Assembly (NCBI RefSeq): GCF_002917885.1
Contig: NZ_PQNY01000004.1
Location: forward strand, 160,586-224,585
Length of the DNA: 64,000 nucleotides
Reading direction: 5' to 3'
Source: Flavobacterium croceum DSM 17960
GTDB taxonomy: Bacteria; Bacteroidota; Bacteroidia; Flavobacteriales; Flavobacteriaceae
Shown here: positions 54,962 to 64,000 of the stretch, piece after piece
Layout of the letters: every line of letters starts with the position of its first letter
Numbering within the stretch: position 1 is the stretch's first letter
Notes under the pieces: generated by a model
Databases searched by the model: none
The model's input: the letters and a program-made list of their open reading frames with translations, nothing else
What the model was told of the DNA's origin: nothing
Position numbers and translations under genes: made by a program

Positions 54962-55034
54962 CTTTTTAGTTATTCAATTTAAAATATGAATGTAGAAATT
55001 TTTAAAAGTATTTTTAACAAACAATGTATATGGT

Positions 55035-55922
55035 TTAGTTTTGTACAACCAAAATTTCTACCCTGCGGTTGGCTGCTCGTTCTTCTTCATTTTTTTCGGG
55101 CAAAGAATATATAGGTTGTGTGCTACCAAAACCTTTGTAACTCAATCGGGTTTTATCTATACCATTGGCTACCAAAAATTTATAAACCGATTGTGCTCTT
55201 TGTGTTGAAAGATTTACTCTATCGATAGGTTGGCAACACAAATGCCCTTGTATTTCTATTTTTAAATCAGGGTTATTTTGCATTACGAGTAGTAGTTCGT
55301 ACAGTTTTTTTCTAGAAGATTGAACTACAATAAACGTATTTACAACAAAATTGAGGTTTTCTATTTTGAGTTTATCACCTATTTTTGCTTGTGTAACTTC
55401 GTTCATAAATTTTACATCCAAATCGTATTCACTTTTAGTACCATCTGGATTTTCAAAAATCATTTTTTCTGGATACTTTATGTTCTTTTTTTCTGATTTA
55501 GTTACAGATACTTCGGGCTTTATTCCTAATATTTCATTTTCTTTAGGAATATCTTTGGCTAATAAATAATAAATTATCGCTTTTCTATTTTCTGCTTTAA
55601 TTTTTGATTGTTTGAAATTTTCTCCAAAACTTCGCGTTTTAAAATCTTCTCTAATTTTTATTTTATCTTTAACTAATTTAAAAATAAAATCTACTCTTTT
55701 TTTAGCTAAACTGTCGTTAAACACATTTGTACCATCTTCATCTGTATAGCCATTTATGGCTACAATTTTTACAGATGGATTTTCGTAAATCCAACGTTGT
55801 AGTTTTTTGGTTTCTGTGGCATTTGTTTCATACTTATTAGAATCAAAATATACTGAAAATTGTTGCTGAGCGTAGGTATTTACCACCAAAAGCACAATGA
55901 CTATAGAAAGAAATTTATTCAT
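55035..55922 (-). CDS. Exported protein with two OmpA-like domains
   Basis: A 295-residue protein with a signal peptide ending NTYAQ. The N-terminal part (about 20-120: VYFDSNKYETNATE, INGYTDEDGTNVFNDSLAKKRVDFI) and the C-terminal part (about 200-295: IEIQGHLCCQPIDRVNLSTQRAQSVYKFLVANGI, SYKGFGSTQPIYS, NRRVEILV) both resemble OmpA peptidoglycan-binding domains. No beta barrel is present. Two wall-binding modules in one short chain suggest a bridging or anchoring role in the periplasm. Confidence 0.85.
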   Translation of the reverse strand: MNKFLSIVIVLLVVNTYAQQQFSVYFDSNKYETNATETKKLQRWIYENPSVKIVAINGYTDEDGTNVFNDSLAKKRVDFIFKLVKDKIKIREDFKTRSFGENFKQSKIKAENRKAIIYYLLAKDIPKENEILGIKPEVSVTKSEKKNIKYPEKMIFENPDGTKSEYDLDVKFMNEVTQAKIGDKLKIENLNFVVNTFIVVQSSRKKLYELLLVMQNNPDLKIEIQGHLCCQPIDRVNLSTQRAQSVYKFLVANGIDKTRLSYKGFGSTQPIYSLPEKNEEERAANRRVEILVVQN

Positions 55923-56064
55923 TTGTATATTTTTATTTATTTTATAAAATAGTATAAAATCGTTTATTCATTGGTGTTTACTTGCATAACGTTTTTAATT
56001 GTAACGATTTTATAACTATATCATTCAAATATACCTAAAATCGTACCAAAGTCAATTTTAATGT

Positions 56065-56514
56065 TTATAGTATTTTTAAAAAACATAAGCTAGTAGTTAT
56101 CCCGCTATATTGACCATAATTTTCAATTTGTATATAACCATTTTTTATATAGAATGAAATCGCTTCGGGCTGATTAATCCCTGTTTCCAAAATTATTTGT
56201 TTAAACTCTAGCTCTTTTGCCCATATTTCAAGTTCTTTTAAAACCGTGGTAGCATAACCTTTACTTCTATAATCTGGTAGTACAAACATTCTTTTAAGTT
56301 CCATATTATCATGATATTTTTTTAATGCTCCACAAGCCACAGCCTTATCATTAACATATAAAACAACAACCTCATTGATTGTTTCTATCGTATTGTATTG
56401 ATGATAAAAACTGTGCATTTCTCCATCTCGTATTTCCAATTCTTTATCTAGTTTTACTACTAAAGTTTTAAAATCTTTATTGGAAGAATTTGTTCGTACT
56501 ATTTTCATTTTCAA
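56065..56514 (-). CDS. GNAT-family N-acetyltransferase
   Basis: A 149-residue protein with the acetyl-CoA binding pattern KRMFVLPDYRSKGYATTVLKELEIWAKELEFKQIILETG and the end GYIQIENYGQYSG. GNAT enzymes transfer acetyl from acetyl-CoA to amines; the acceptor is unknown. It stands alone between the OmpA-like gene and the glnN terminator. Confidence 0.9.
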   Translation of the reverse strand: MKMKIVRTNSSNKDFKTLVVKLDKELEIRDGEMHSFYHQYNTIETINEVVVLYVNDKAVACGALKKYHDNMELKRMFVLPDYRSKGYATTVLKELEIWAKELEFKQIILETGINQPEAISFYIKNGYIQIENYGQYSGITTSLCFLKIL

Positions 56515-56536
56515 AATAATTTATGAGGTAAAGAAA

Positions 56537-56569
56537 AAACTCTGTTGAAATTGCATCTCAACAGAGTTT
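56537..56569 (-). terminator. Hairpin terminator after glnN
   Basis: AAACTCTGTTGA (56537-56548) pairs perfectly with TCAACAGAGTTT (56558-56569), loop nine bases, with T-rich sequence on the minus strand. Confidence 0.85.
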
Positions 56570-56591
56570 TTTTGAATTCTATCTTTATTGT

Positions 56592-58781
56592 TTATCTCGT
56601 AAACAACAACTCTCTGTATTTGGTAAGAGTCCAAATTTCATCATCTACAAGAAGTTCTAGTTTATCACAATGTTCTCTAATGGTTTCAAAATAAGGTTTT
56701 ACTTTATCGCAGTAGGCTTCGGCCATTTTTTCGGAAGAACTTAAGTTGTTTGCTTTTTTGCGTTCTTCGGTCATAGCATCAACATTTGTATTAATACCTT
56801 CAATGTGCGTAGAAATTTCTTTGATTAAAGCTATTTGTTCTTTGGCAACTTTTTCAAAATCTTTACCAAATATCTCTTTTAATCCTTTTACATTTTCTAT
56901 TAAAGTATTTTGATAACGAATGGCTGTAGGGATAACATGGTTGCGAGCAATATCGCCAAGTACACGTCCTTCTATTTGGATTTTTTTGGTGTATTCTTCC
57001 AATTCTATTTCATATCGAGCTTCAACTTCTACGTGGTTCATAACACCCATTTCTGCAAATAGTTTTACCGCTTCTTTTGACACTTTTGCTTTTAAAGCTT
57101 TTGGTGTTGTTTTATGATTGCTTAAACCTCTTTTTTTCGCTTCTTTTTCCCAAGCATCACTATACCCATCTCCTTCAAACAAAATCGCTTTAGTTTCTTT
57201 TATATATTCGCGAAGCACATTAAAAATAGCTTCATCTTTTTTAAGCCCTTTTCCTTCTATTAAGGTATCTACTTCTGCTTTAAAATCTTTAAGTTGTTTA
57301 GCAACAATCGTATTTAAAGTAGTCATTGATGTAGCACAATTGGCAGACGAACCTACGGCTCTAAACTCAAACTTATTTCCTGTAAAAGCAAAAGGAGAGG
57401 TTCTATTTCTATCGGTATTATCGAGCAATACATCTGGAATTTTACCTACTACATTCAATTTTAAATCGGTTTTTTCTTCGGGTGAAAGTTTACCCTTCGA
57501 AACACCTTCAAGCTCTGCCAATACTTTGGTAAGTTGTTGCCCAATAAAAACAGAAATAATAGCAGGTGGTGCTTCATTTGCTCCGAGTCTATGGTCGTTA
57601 CTTGCCGATGCTATAGAGGCTCTCAACAATTCTTCGTGTGTATATACAGCTTTAATGGTATTGATAAAAAATGTTAAAAACTGTAGATTACTCATAGGTG
57701 TTTTACCAGGACTTAATAAATTAATACCTGTATCTGTAGCCAAAGACCAGTTGTTGTGTTTACCCGAACCATTTACGCCCTTAAAAGGTTTTTCGTGAAA
57801 AAGAACTTTAAAATCATGTCTTTCTGCCACTTTTGACATAACGTCCATGAGTAATGAGTTGTGGTCTACTGCTAAATTAATCTCTTCGAATATAGGTGCC
57901 AATTCAAATTGGTTGGGTGCTACTTCGTTATGACGGGTTTTTACAGGTATTCCTAAAAGCATACATTCATTTTCTAAATCGCGCATGTAGTTTAATACAC
58001 GAGTTGGAATTGAACCAAAATAATGATCTTCTAGTTGTTGCCCTTTGGCAGAAGTATGCCCCAATAAGGTTCTACCTGTCATTAAAATATCGGGTCTAGA
58101 TGAGGCTAACGCTTTATCTACTAAAAAATATTCTTGTTCCCAACCTAAAGTAGGAGCAACTTTTTTTACATTTTTATCAAAATATTTAGCCACATCTGTT
58201 GCTGCAGCATCAATAGCGTGTAAGGCTCTTAATAAAGGTGTCTTATTGTCTAATGCTTCGCCTGTATAGGAAACAAATACTGTAGGTATACAAAGTGTGG
58301 TTCCATAAATAAATGCTGGAGAAGTTGGGTCCCATGCTGTATAACCACGTGCTTCAAATGTATTACGAATACCTCCGTTTGGAAACGAAGAAGCATCTGG
58401 TTCTTGTTGAACTAATTGAGTTCCACCAAATTTTTCTACAGGATCACTTCCGTCAAATGAAGTTTCAAAAAAAGCATCGTGCTTTTCTGCAGTAGTACCT
58501 GTTAAAGGTTGAAACCAATGTGTATAATGTGTAACCCCTTTAGACAACGCCCATTCTTTCATACCTTGCGCAATAGCATCGGCAAGTTTTCTGTCAATTT
58601 TTGTTCCATATTGTACCGCACCTTTTACTGCCTGATACCCTTCTGGAGTAAGAAATTGGCGCATCGCCTTATCATTAAATACATTGTTTGCAAAAATTAC
58701 CGATTTTCTATCGAGTTCTTTTACTTTTACTGGTTTTCTACCAGCTGCTTTTTTTAGCGCTTCAAAACGAAAAGTAGCCAT
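56592..58781 (-). CDS. glnN: Type III glutamine synthetase
   Basis: A 729-residue protein of the large GSIII type (about 720-730 residues). It shows GVTHYTHWFQPLTGTTAEKHDAF, APTLGWEQEYFLVDK (metal glutamates), VKTRHNEVAPNQFELAPIFEE, FKGVNGSGKHNNWSLATD and NRTSPFAFTGNKFEFRAVGSSANCA. It ligates ammonia to glutamate with ATP and is the main nitrogen-assimilation enzyme of many Bacteroidota. The promoter faces TerC; a promoter box TATTTTTG sits at 58822-58829 on the minus strand. Confidence 0.97.
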   Translation of the reverse strand: MATFRFEALKKAAGRKPVKVKELDRKSVIFANNVFNDKAMRQFLTPEGYQAVKGAVQYGTKIDRKLADAIAQGMKEWALSKGVTHYTHWFQPLTGTTAEKHDAFFETSFDGSDPVEKFGGTQLVQQEPDASSFPNGGIRNTFEARGYTAWDPTSPAFIYGTTLCIPTVFVSYTGEALDNKTPLLRALHAIDAAATDVAKYFDKNVKKVAPTLGWEQEYFLVDKALASSRPDILMTGRTLLGHTSAKGQQLEDHYFGSIPTRVLNYMRDLENECMLLGIPVKTRHNEVAPNQFELAPIFEEINLAVDHNSLLMDVMSKVAERHDFKVLFHEKPFKGVNGSGKHNNWSLATDTGINLLSPGKTPMSNLQFLTFFINTIKAVYTHEELLRASIASASNDHRLGANEAPPAIISVFIGQQLTKVLAELEGVSKGKLSPEEKTDLKLNVVGKIPDVLLDNTDRNRTSPFAFTGNKFEFRAVGSSANCATSMTTLNTIVAKQLKDFKAEVDTLIEGKGLKKDEAIFNVLREYIKETKAILFEGDGYSDAWEKEAKKRGLSNHKTTPKALKAKVSKEAVKLFAEMGVMNHVEVEARYEIELEEYTKKIQIEGRVLGDIARNHVIPTAIRYQNTLIENVKGLKEIFGKDFEKVAKEQIALIKEISTHIEGINTNVDAMTEERKKANNLSSSEKMAEAYCDKVKPYFETIREHCDKLELLVDDEIWTLTKYRELLFTR

Positions 58782-58821
58782 TTTTTTATATTTAAAATTA
58801 GTAACCCTTTAATTTTTTGCT

Positions 58822-58829
58822 CAAAAATA
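58822..58829 (-). promoter_or_regulatory. Putative -7 promoter box of glnN
   Basis: TATTTTTG on the minus strand, 40 bases before the start. A small CCCTA/TAGGG hairpin lies further upstream (58859-58874). Confidence 0.45.
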
Positions 58830-58941
58830 ACAATTTTATACTTACAAATAACGTTTAACCCTATTTTTTTAGGGGTTGTTTTAAAAAAATTAAATAAAAT
58901 GATTTAACAAACTGTTGTAATGAATATAAATTTTAAAAACT

Positions 58942-58949
58942 TATGTTTG
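58942..58949 (+). promoter_or_regulatory. Putative -7 promoter box of the TerC gene
   Basis: TATGTTTG fits TAnnTTTG, 18 bases before the start. A TTG at 58915-58917 is 24 bases upstream of it. Confidence 0.5.
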
Positions 58950-58967
58950 TAAAAAATTACATAGCTT

Positions 58968-59945
58968 ATGACTGTTTGGATATTATTTCTTTCGTTAGTA
59001 GTAGTTATCTTGGCTCTAGACTTAGGTGTTTTTAATAAAACCCCTCATATTATTTCCACCAAAGAAGCTAGTAAGTGGACTGGAATTTGGGTTACACTTT
59101 CTTTTATTTTTTCGGGTGTAATTTATTGGCTGTATGGCACACAATACATTAACAATCCGAACTCATTATCTCAAACCAATGCTGCGTTAAAGTTTATAAC
59201 AGGCTATCTTATAGAACTTTCTTTAAGTATTGATAATATTTTTGTTATTGCTGTTATTTTTACCTCTTTCAAAATTCCTCAAAAATATCAACATAGAGTG
59301 CTATTTTGGGGTATACTTGGCGCTATCGTTTTTAGAGGTTTAATGATATCTTTTGGTGTAATTATAATTAATAAATTTACTTGGACTACTTATGTTTTTG
59401 GTGTTTTTCTTTTGTTTACAGCGATAAAAATGTTGTTTTCTAAAGATGGAGAAGATAATTTTAATCCCAAAGATTCATTTGTATACAAAACTTTAGGGAA
59501 AATAATCCCTGTAACTTCTGAACACGATAAAGAGAAGTTTTTTATAAGAAATTACAAAGGTAAAAAAGCAGCAACACCATTGTTTGTAGCGCTTATAGTA
59601 ATTGAAATGATGGATGTACTATTTGCTGTAGATAGTGTTCCTGCCATTCTTGCTATTACCTCAGATCCATTTATTGTATTTAGTTCTAATATATTTGCGA
59701 TATTAGGCTTGCGTTCTATGTACTTCTTTTTGGCAAATATGTTAGAAAAATTCAGTTATTTAGAATACAGCCTTATTGCTATTTTGAGTTTTGTAGGTGT
59801 AAAAATGCTTGCTCATGATTATTTACATATTCCTGAATGGGCTTCTTTAAGTTTTATTGCTTTAGCACTAGCTGGAGGTGTATTTTATTCTTTACACAGA
59901 GATAAAAAAGAACACGAAAACAAGCCTTCTAGAGACGAAGAATAA
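58968..59945 (+). CDS. TerC family integral membrane protein
   Basis: A 325-residue protein with about nine membrane spans. TerC signatures are FITGYLIELSLSIDNIFVIAVIF (with conserved ELSLSIDN acidic residues), FWGILGAIVFRG and VVIEMMDVLFAVDSVPAILAITSDPFIVFSSNIFAILGLRSMYF. TerC/Alx-type proteins are linked to manganese export and metal loading of exported proteins. The E and D residues in the two repeats could coordinate a metal. It is a single gene with a hairpin terminator overlapping its end. Confidence 0.95.
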   Translation: MTVWILFLSLVVVILALDLGVFNKTPHIISTKEASKWTGIWVTLSFIFSGVIYWLYGTQYINNPNSLSQTNAALKFITGYLIELSLSIDNIFVIAVIFTSFKIPQKYQHRVLFWGILGAIVFRGLMISFGVIIINKFTWTTYVFGVFLLFTAIKMLFSKDGEDNFNPKDSFVYKTLGKIIPVTSEHDKEKFFIRNYKGKKAATPLFVALIVIEMMDVLFAVDSVPAILAITSDPFIVFSSNIFAILGLRSMYFFLANMLEKFSYLEYSLIAILSFVGVKMLAHDYLHIPEWASLSFIALALAGGVFYSLHRDKKEHENKPSRDEE

Positions 59946-59946
59946 A

Positions 59947-59979
59947 AAAAGGGTTGCCAAATATTTGAGCAACCCTTTT
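59947..59979 (+). terminator. Hairpin terminator after the TerC gene
   Basis: AAAAGGGTTGC (59947-59957) pairs with GCAACCCTTTT (59969-59979) around an inner AAATATTT palindrome. It resembles the terminator at 3860. Confidence 0.85.
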
Positions 59980-60006
59980 CAAAACAAACTATAAAACCAA
60001 CCTAAT

Positions 60007-60513
60007 CTAATTAACCTTTATGATGTTATCTGCTTTTATATGAAAAGCTTCTAATGTTTTGTTGTAGTTTGAATAATCTGAAAAACTATTTTTATTTAAA
60101 AATCCAGCAGGAATAATTACTATTCTAAACACTTGATTGGTTCTGTATGCTGCTGAAACGCTTGGTAAATCATACCCGTCCATATATATTTGAGCATCGT
60201 ATTTTGTAAAATCAAAATCGTATCTAAAATCTAATGTGCCATCGTTAAAATAATATGTTTCTGGCAAAAGTTTCCAAACATCTGCACCTTGATAAACACC
60301 CGATAATCTATAAACCAAAACCATATCTGAAGAATAGATAGTATACGGAAAAGTTACATTGGCAGTGAAACCATTAGCCGAATTGAACGAACGTGTTACT
60401 TCAAACACTTGACTTATTGTATCGTTGTCTTGTGTATTTTGAACTTCGTTTACAGTACAACTTTGTAGCGTTATCATCCCGATAAAAGCAAACAATAAAG
60501 TAATTTTTTTCAT
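60007..60513 (-). CDS. Uncharacterised lipoprotein
   Basis: A 168-residue protein with a lipoprotein signal (lipobox LQSC). The mature region is strand-rich (FEVTRSFNSANGFTANVTFPYTIYSSDMVLVYRLSGVYQG) and resembles small surface lipoproteins common in flavobacteria. No ligand or enzyme motif was recognised. It is convergent with TerC, which shares the terminator region. Confidence 0.78.
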   Translation of the reverse strand: MKKITLLFAFIGMITLQSCTVNEVQNTQDNDTISQVFEVTRSFNSANGFTANVTFPYTIYSSDMVLVYRLSGVYQGADVWKLLPETYYFNDGTLDFRYDFDFTKYDAQIYMDGYDLPSVSAAYRTNQVFRIVIIPAGFLNKNSFSDYSNYNKTLEAFHIKADNIIKVN

Positions 60514-60620
60514 AATCTATAAAGTTTTCTAATGGTTATATTTTACATTAACCAATTGTTATGCCACAAATTTTGTTTTAAGAAAACTTTAAGAAGAACA
60601 CAAAAGCTATTGTATAAAAA

Positions 60621-60641
60621 AAGTCCGAAAAATTCGGACTT
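60621..60641 (-). terminator. Hairpin terminator after der
   Basis: AAGTCCGAA (60621-60629) pairs with TTCGGACTT (60633-60641), loop three bases, T run downstream on the minus strand. Confidence 0.85.
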
Positions 60642-60646
60642 TTATA

Positions 60647-61954
60647 TTATTTCTCTCTTATGTAAATATCTATAGGAACACCTTCAAAATTCCAATTTTC
60701 ACGAATTTTATTTTCAAGAAAACGTTTATATGGCTCCTTTACATACTGTGGCAAATTGGCAAAAAACACAAATTGTGGTGTTGGAGTAGGCAACTGCATA
60801 CAGTATTTTATTTTAATATATTTTCCTTTTATAGCTGGTGGAGGAAAATTTTCTATAATAGTAAGCATGTGTTCGTTGAACTTAGAAGTAGCAATGCGTT
60901 GTTTGCGATTTTCATACACGTTTACGGTTTCTTCTAGTGCTTTTAACAATCTTTGTTTGGTAAGAGCCGAAACAAACAATATAGGCACGTCGGTAAATGG
61001 CTCTATTTCTTTCCGTATTTTTTTCTCAAAATCTCGAGCAGACATCGTATCTTTTTCAATCAAATCCCATTTGTTTACCAATATTACGATACCTTTTCTG
61101 TTTTTTTCGGCAAGCCAAAATATGTTTTGATCTTGACTTTCAAAACCTCTCGTAGCATCAATCATTAAAATACAAACATCTGAATGTTCTATAGCTCTTA
61201 CAGAACGCATTACAGAATAAAACTCTAAATCTTCTTTTACCTTTGCTTTACGTCTTATTCCTGCTGTATCTACCAAATTAAAATCAAACCCAAAACGAGT
61301 ATATCTTGTATCTATAGCATCTCTTGTAGTTCCTGCAATATCGGTAACGATATATCTATCCTCTCCTATTAAAGCATTTATAAATGATGACTTACCCGCA
61401 TTTGGTCGGCCAACCACGCAAAATCTAGGCAATGTTTCTTCTTCTTCATTCGAGGGCACTTCGGGTAAAATTTCTACCAACTTATCAAGTAATTCGCCTG
61501 TACCGCTACCATTCATTCCTGCAATTGTAAAATATTCACCAAGACCTAAATTGTAAAACTCATAAGCGTCTTTTTCACGCATGGCATTATCTACCTTATT
61601 AACAGCCAGCAAAACAGGTTTGGTAATTTTTCTAAGCAGCTTTGCTACTTCTTCGTCCATTGGCGTAATACCTTCTTCAACATCGACCACAAAAACAATA
61701 ACATCTGCTTCGTCTATAGCTAGTTCAACTTGTTTTCGTATTTCTGCTTCAAAAATATCATCAGATCCTTTAATGTATCCACCTGTATCTATTACCGAAA
61801 ATTCTTTTCCATTCCATTCGCTTTTCCCATAATTTCTATCGCGAGTAACACCGCTTACAGAATCTACGATAGCTTCTCTACGCTGTATAAGTCTATTAAA
61901 AAAAGTAGATTTTCCTACATTTGGTCTACCTACTATAGCTACTATATTATTCAT
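60647..61954 (-). CDS. der: Ribosome-assembly GTPase Der (EngA)
   Basis: A 435-residue protein from the ATG ending at 61954 ([17 protein letters not shown]). It has two tandem GTPase domains: G1 motifs GRPNVGKST and [10 protein letters not shown]3 DTGG and DTAG, G4 NKVD and NKWD, followed by the C-terminal KH-like domain ([15 protein letters not shown] ... YIKIKYCMQ). Der acts in maturation of the 50S ribosomal subunit. Upstream frames to 61996 are rejected because the family starts at this methionine. Confidence 0.97.
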   Translation of the reverse strand: MNNIVAIVGRPNVGKSTFFNRLIQRREAIVDSVSGVTRDRNYGKSEWNGKEFSVIDTGGYIKGSDDIFEAEIRKQVELAIDEADVIVFVVDVEEGITPMDEEVAKLLRKITKPVLLAVNKVDNAMREKDAYEFYNLGLGEYFTIAGMNGSGTGELLDKLVEILPEVPSNEEEETLPRFCVVGRPNAGKSSFINALIGEDRYIVTDIAGTTRDAIDTRYTRFGFDFNLVDTAGIRRKAKVKEDLEFYSVMRSVRAIEHSDVCILMIDATRGFESQDQNIFWLAEKNRKGIVILVNKWDLIEKDTMSARDFEKKIRKEIEPFTDVPILFVSALTKQRLLKALEETVNVYENRKQRIATSKFNEHMLTIIENFPPPAIKGKYIKIKYCMQLPTPTPQFVFFANLPQYVKEPYKRFLENKIRENWNFEGVPIDIYIREK

Positions 61955-62300
61955 ATTTATAAATTTAATTTTGGCGAAACATATAGTATGTTTCATCTAC
62001 TTGCTATGTGTAAACAAGTATTTCAAAAAGGTACTACTTTTTGAACTATAGTTCATTCAATTTATTTACAAATTGATAAAAACATCGAACAATAGTTGTT
62101 TGAGTAGCAAAAATTGCTTGCAAATGTACACTATTTTAAAGAAAATAAGGACATTAACTCTACCTAAGTTTCAATATGCTTTTTAGAAACTTTCTAAATT
62201 AAACAAGTTTATTTGCGTTTTATTAAATTATTTAAGATATAAATTTTATTATTCGTTTTTTTATTATTATTTAGCAACGAATTAATTAAAACTAACAGCT
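61955..62300. other. Intergenic region upstream of der
   Basis: No gene seen. It contains promoter-like boxes for der on the minus strand: TACATTTG at 62121-62128 and, nearer the gene, TATGTTTC. The AT-rich remainder up to the next start at 62301 shows no structure I can support. Confidence 0.5.
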
Positions 62301-62795
62301 ATGGAAAGCGAGAACAGTATCGTTTTACGACCAAGATTTCATAAATCTGTTTCAAAAAGTATTGATAAAATTTTAGAAGATGCTGCCGTATTGAAAGCAG
62401 AAGTTAAAGATGATTACCGAATAAAAATTTCAGATCATCATATTTTCTTTTTCATTACTCTTGCAAAAAGAAAATACTATTCTCCTCATTTACATATAGA
62501 ATTACTAAAAAATGAAGACAATACCACTCATGTAAAAGGTTTGTATGGCCCAGACCAAACTGTTTGGACATTTTTTATGTTTTTACATTTTATTATTGCA
62601 GGAGTTTTCCTTATTTTTGGAATGATTGCCTATTCTAATTGGAGCATTAAACAACCTTTTTTGTTTGATTTTGTTATTATGGCAATTATGGTTGTACTTT
62701 GGTTTGCATTGTACATTCAAGCAAGAATAAACCGAAAGAAATGTTTGCCTCAGATGGAAAATTTAGAACAATTGATGAATAAAGTACTTCGCTAA
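62301..62795 (+). CDS. Uncharacterised membrane protein
   Basis: A 164-residue protein: a soluble N-terminal ~85 residues (charged, with KSVSKSIDKILEDAAVLKAEVKDDYRIKISD) followed by two membrane spans (about 95-115 and 122-142). No family recognised. Its stop touches that of era (62793-62795 and 62796-62798) with no gap. Function unknown. Confidence 0.75.
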   Translation: MESENSIVLRPRFHKSVSKSIDKILEDAAVLKAEVKDDYRIKISDHHIFFFITLAKRKYYSPHLHIELLKNEDNTTHVKGLYGPDQTVWTFFMFLHFIIAGVFLIFGMIAYSNWSIKQPFLFDFVIMAIMVVLWFALYIQARINRKKCLPQMENLEQLMNKVLR

Positions 62796-63677
62796 TTATT
62801 TTTGATTATAGCCAAAACGTTTTAATTGGTACGCATTGTTTCTCCAGTTTTTATTCACCTTAACAAATAATTCTAAATGTATTTTCTTTTGAAAAAACTT
62901 CTCTAATTCTTCTCTCGATTGCACGCCTACCTTTTTTAAAGCAGTTCCTTTATGCCCAATAAGAATCCCTTTTTGAGTATCGCGCTCAACCATAATAACG
63001 GCTTTTATTCGTATAATAGTATCGTCTTCTTTAAACTCTTCGGTTTCTATTTCAACGGCGTAAGGAATTTCTTTATCGTAGTTAAGAAGGATTTTTTCTC
63101 TAATAATTTCATTTACAAAAAACCTTTCGGGCTTATCTGTTAAAGCATCTTTTGGATAATACGGGGCTGATTCTGGAAGCAAGGCTACTATTCTATCAAA
63201 TACAGTAGTAATGTTAAAGTTTTCAAGAGCAGATATAGGAAATATTTCTGCATTGGGTACTTTTTCTTTCCAAAAATTAACTTGTTCTTCTAGTTGCTCT
63301 TGATTTGATTTATCTATTTTGTTCAATAAAAGCAAAACAGGTATATTGCAATGTATAATTTTATTAAAAAAAGCCTCATCTTTGAGTTCTTTTTCTCCTA
63401 TCTCAACCATATAAACGAGCACATCAGCATCTTCAAATGCAGATTTTACAAAATCCATCATAGATGATTGCAGTTCGTAAGCTGGTTTTATAATTCCAGG
63501 TGTATCTGAAAAAAGAATTTGAAAATCATCTCCATTAACAATACCCAAAATACGATGTCTAGTAGTTTGGGCTTTTGATGTAATAATTGAAATGCGTTCG
63601 CCTACAAAGGCATTCATTAGAGTTGATTTCCCTACATTTGGATTACCTATAATATTGACAAAACCTGCTTTATGCAT
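62796..63677 (-). CDS. era: Ribosome-assembly GTPase Era
   Basis: A 293-residue protein: GTPase motifs GNPNVGKSTL, DTPG, NKID and SALE, then a KH domain (VMVERDTQKGILIGHKGTALKKVGVQSREELEKFF) that binds 16S rRNA. Era acts in 30S subunit assembly. A TATATTTG box (63703-63710, minus strand) provides the promoter. With der it places two ribosome GTPases within three kilobases. Confidence 0.97.
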   Translation of the reverse strand: MHKAGFVNIIGNPNVGKSTLMNAFVGERISIITSKAQTTRHRILGIVNGDDFQILFSDTPGIIKPAYELQSSMMDFVKSAFEDADVLVYMVEIGEKELKDEAFFNKIIHCNIPVLLLLNKIDKSNQEQLEEQVNFWKEKVPNAEIFPISALENFNITTVFDRIVALLPESAPYYPKDALTDKPERFFVNEIIREKILLNYDKEIPYAVEIETEEFKEDDTIIRIKAVIMVERDTQKGILIGHKGTALKKVGVQSREELEKFFQKKIHLELFVKVNKNWRNNAYQLKRFGYNQK

Positions 63678-63702
63678 AAAAATACCTATTATATTAAAAC
63701 CA

Positions 63703-63710
63703 CAAATATA
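63703..63710 (-). promoter_or_regulatory. -7 promoter box of era
   Basis: TATATTTG on the minus strand, 25 bases before the start codon; no TTTG at the ideal distance. Confidence 0.5.
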
Positions 63711-63822
63711 CGCAATATGTCAAGAAGGTTTAATCTACTTGTAAAACTTGCTTGAAAAGAAACTTATTTACTAGTAATTATAATGATCATTTTTAAATAA
63801 ATTCTTAACTACTAAACAAAAA

Positions 63823-63847
63823 AAGCCCGCATAATTAATGCGGGCTT
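63823..63847 (-). terminator. Hairpin terminator for the truncated gene at the right edge
   Basis: AAGCCCGCAT (63823-63832) pairs with ATGCGGGCTT (63838-63847), with A-rich sequence on the plus side that reads as T on the minus strand. Confidence 0.85.
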
Positions 63848-63868
63848 AGTATTTAGGGATAAGGATTA

Positions 63869-64000
63869 TTACATTTTAGTAATAATAAACTCCGATCTTC
63901 TATTAGCTTGGTGTTGATCTTCCGAGCATGAAGAGTTGTTTGTTGGTTCACAACCACAATTGTTTACCAATTGTGATTCGCCATATCCACGTCCTGTTAA
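63869..64000 (-). CDS. OmpA-family protein, C-terminal end only
   Basis: Forty-three codons remain, reading LTGRGYGESQLVNN ... HQANRRSEFIITKM. The GYGExxLVN and HQxNRRSEF motifs are the end of an OmpA peptidoglycan-binding domain, with a CGCEP ... CSED cysteine-rich insert in between, as in flavobacterial OmpA proteins with extra domains. The rest lies outside the window, so nothing can be said of the N-terminal part. Confidence 0.85.
   Translation of the reverse strand, partial: LTGRGYGESQLVNNCGCEPTNNSSCSEDQHQANRRSEFIITKM

Overview
The window is a gene-dense, AT-rich chromosomal segment (55 largely complete or complete genes plus one truncated gene at the right edge; the left-edge gene is also truncated). 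It comes from a member of the Bacteroidota, most likely family Flavobacteriaceae. The evidence is the gliding-associated lipoprotein GldI, four proteins with type IX secretion (T9SS) C-terminal sorting domains, a PafA-type alkaline phosphatase, type III glutamine synthetase, cyclophilin-FKBP fusion proteins, and many promoters of the Bacteroidota form TAnnTTTG. No phage, plasmid, CRISPR, rRNA or tRNA feature was seen.

Layout. 1-3858: the end of an M3 peptidase, then a GbsR/MarR-type regulator and a four-gene, translationally coupled cluster (small membrane protein, DUF2071 protein, fatty-acid desaturase-like protein, small membrane protein). Two matching inverted repeats flank the regulator. 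3909-11572: a 2256-residue secreted T9SS protein and a UbiA-like membrane protein. 11737-14580: glycine decarboxylase (gcvP). 14644-19031: a four-gene two-component operon facing a small helical protein gene and an NlpC/P60-like hydrolase gene, with repeated TAGG/CCTA sites between them and a REP-like inverted repeat after them. 19210-24734: truncated globin, FabH-like synthase, methyltransferase, glycosyltransferase, lipoprotein, and the MlaE/MlaF lipid transporter core. 24731-37591: a type B T9SS protein, sucC, lysA, a type A T9SS protein, PafA phosphatase, nitronate monooxygenase-like flavoprotein, T9SS subtilase, mnmA. 37684-46568, all on the minus strand: MORN/YwqK-like protein, yidC, pyrG, DUF3820, OsmC, LysM plus periplasmic-binding-like protein, guaA. 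46685-53741, mostly plus strand: DEAD-box helicase, crcB, NrnA-like DHH phosphoesterase, gldI, two cyclophilin-FKBP fusions, then small proteins. 53754-64000: purM, OmpA-like proteins, GNAT, glnN, TerC, lipoprotein, der, era and the end of another OmpA-family gene.

Functionally most of the window is housekeeping: nucleotide synthesis (pyrG, guaA, purM), ribosome-assembly GTPases (der, era), membrane and envelope biogenesis (yidC, mlaEF, OmpA, LysM), nitrogen assimilation, and the TCA cycle. It is interspersed with secreted T9SS cargo and envelope folding factors. The parts least explained by known biology are the regulator-desaturase cluster, the two-component locus with its repeated sites, and a family of hairpin-forming intergenic repeats seen at three places.
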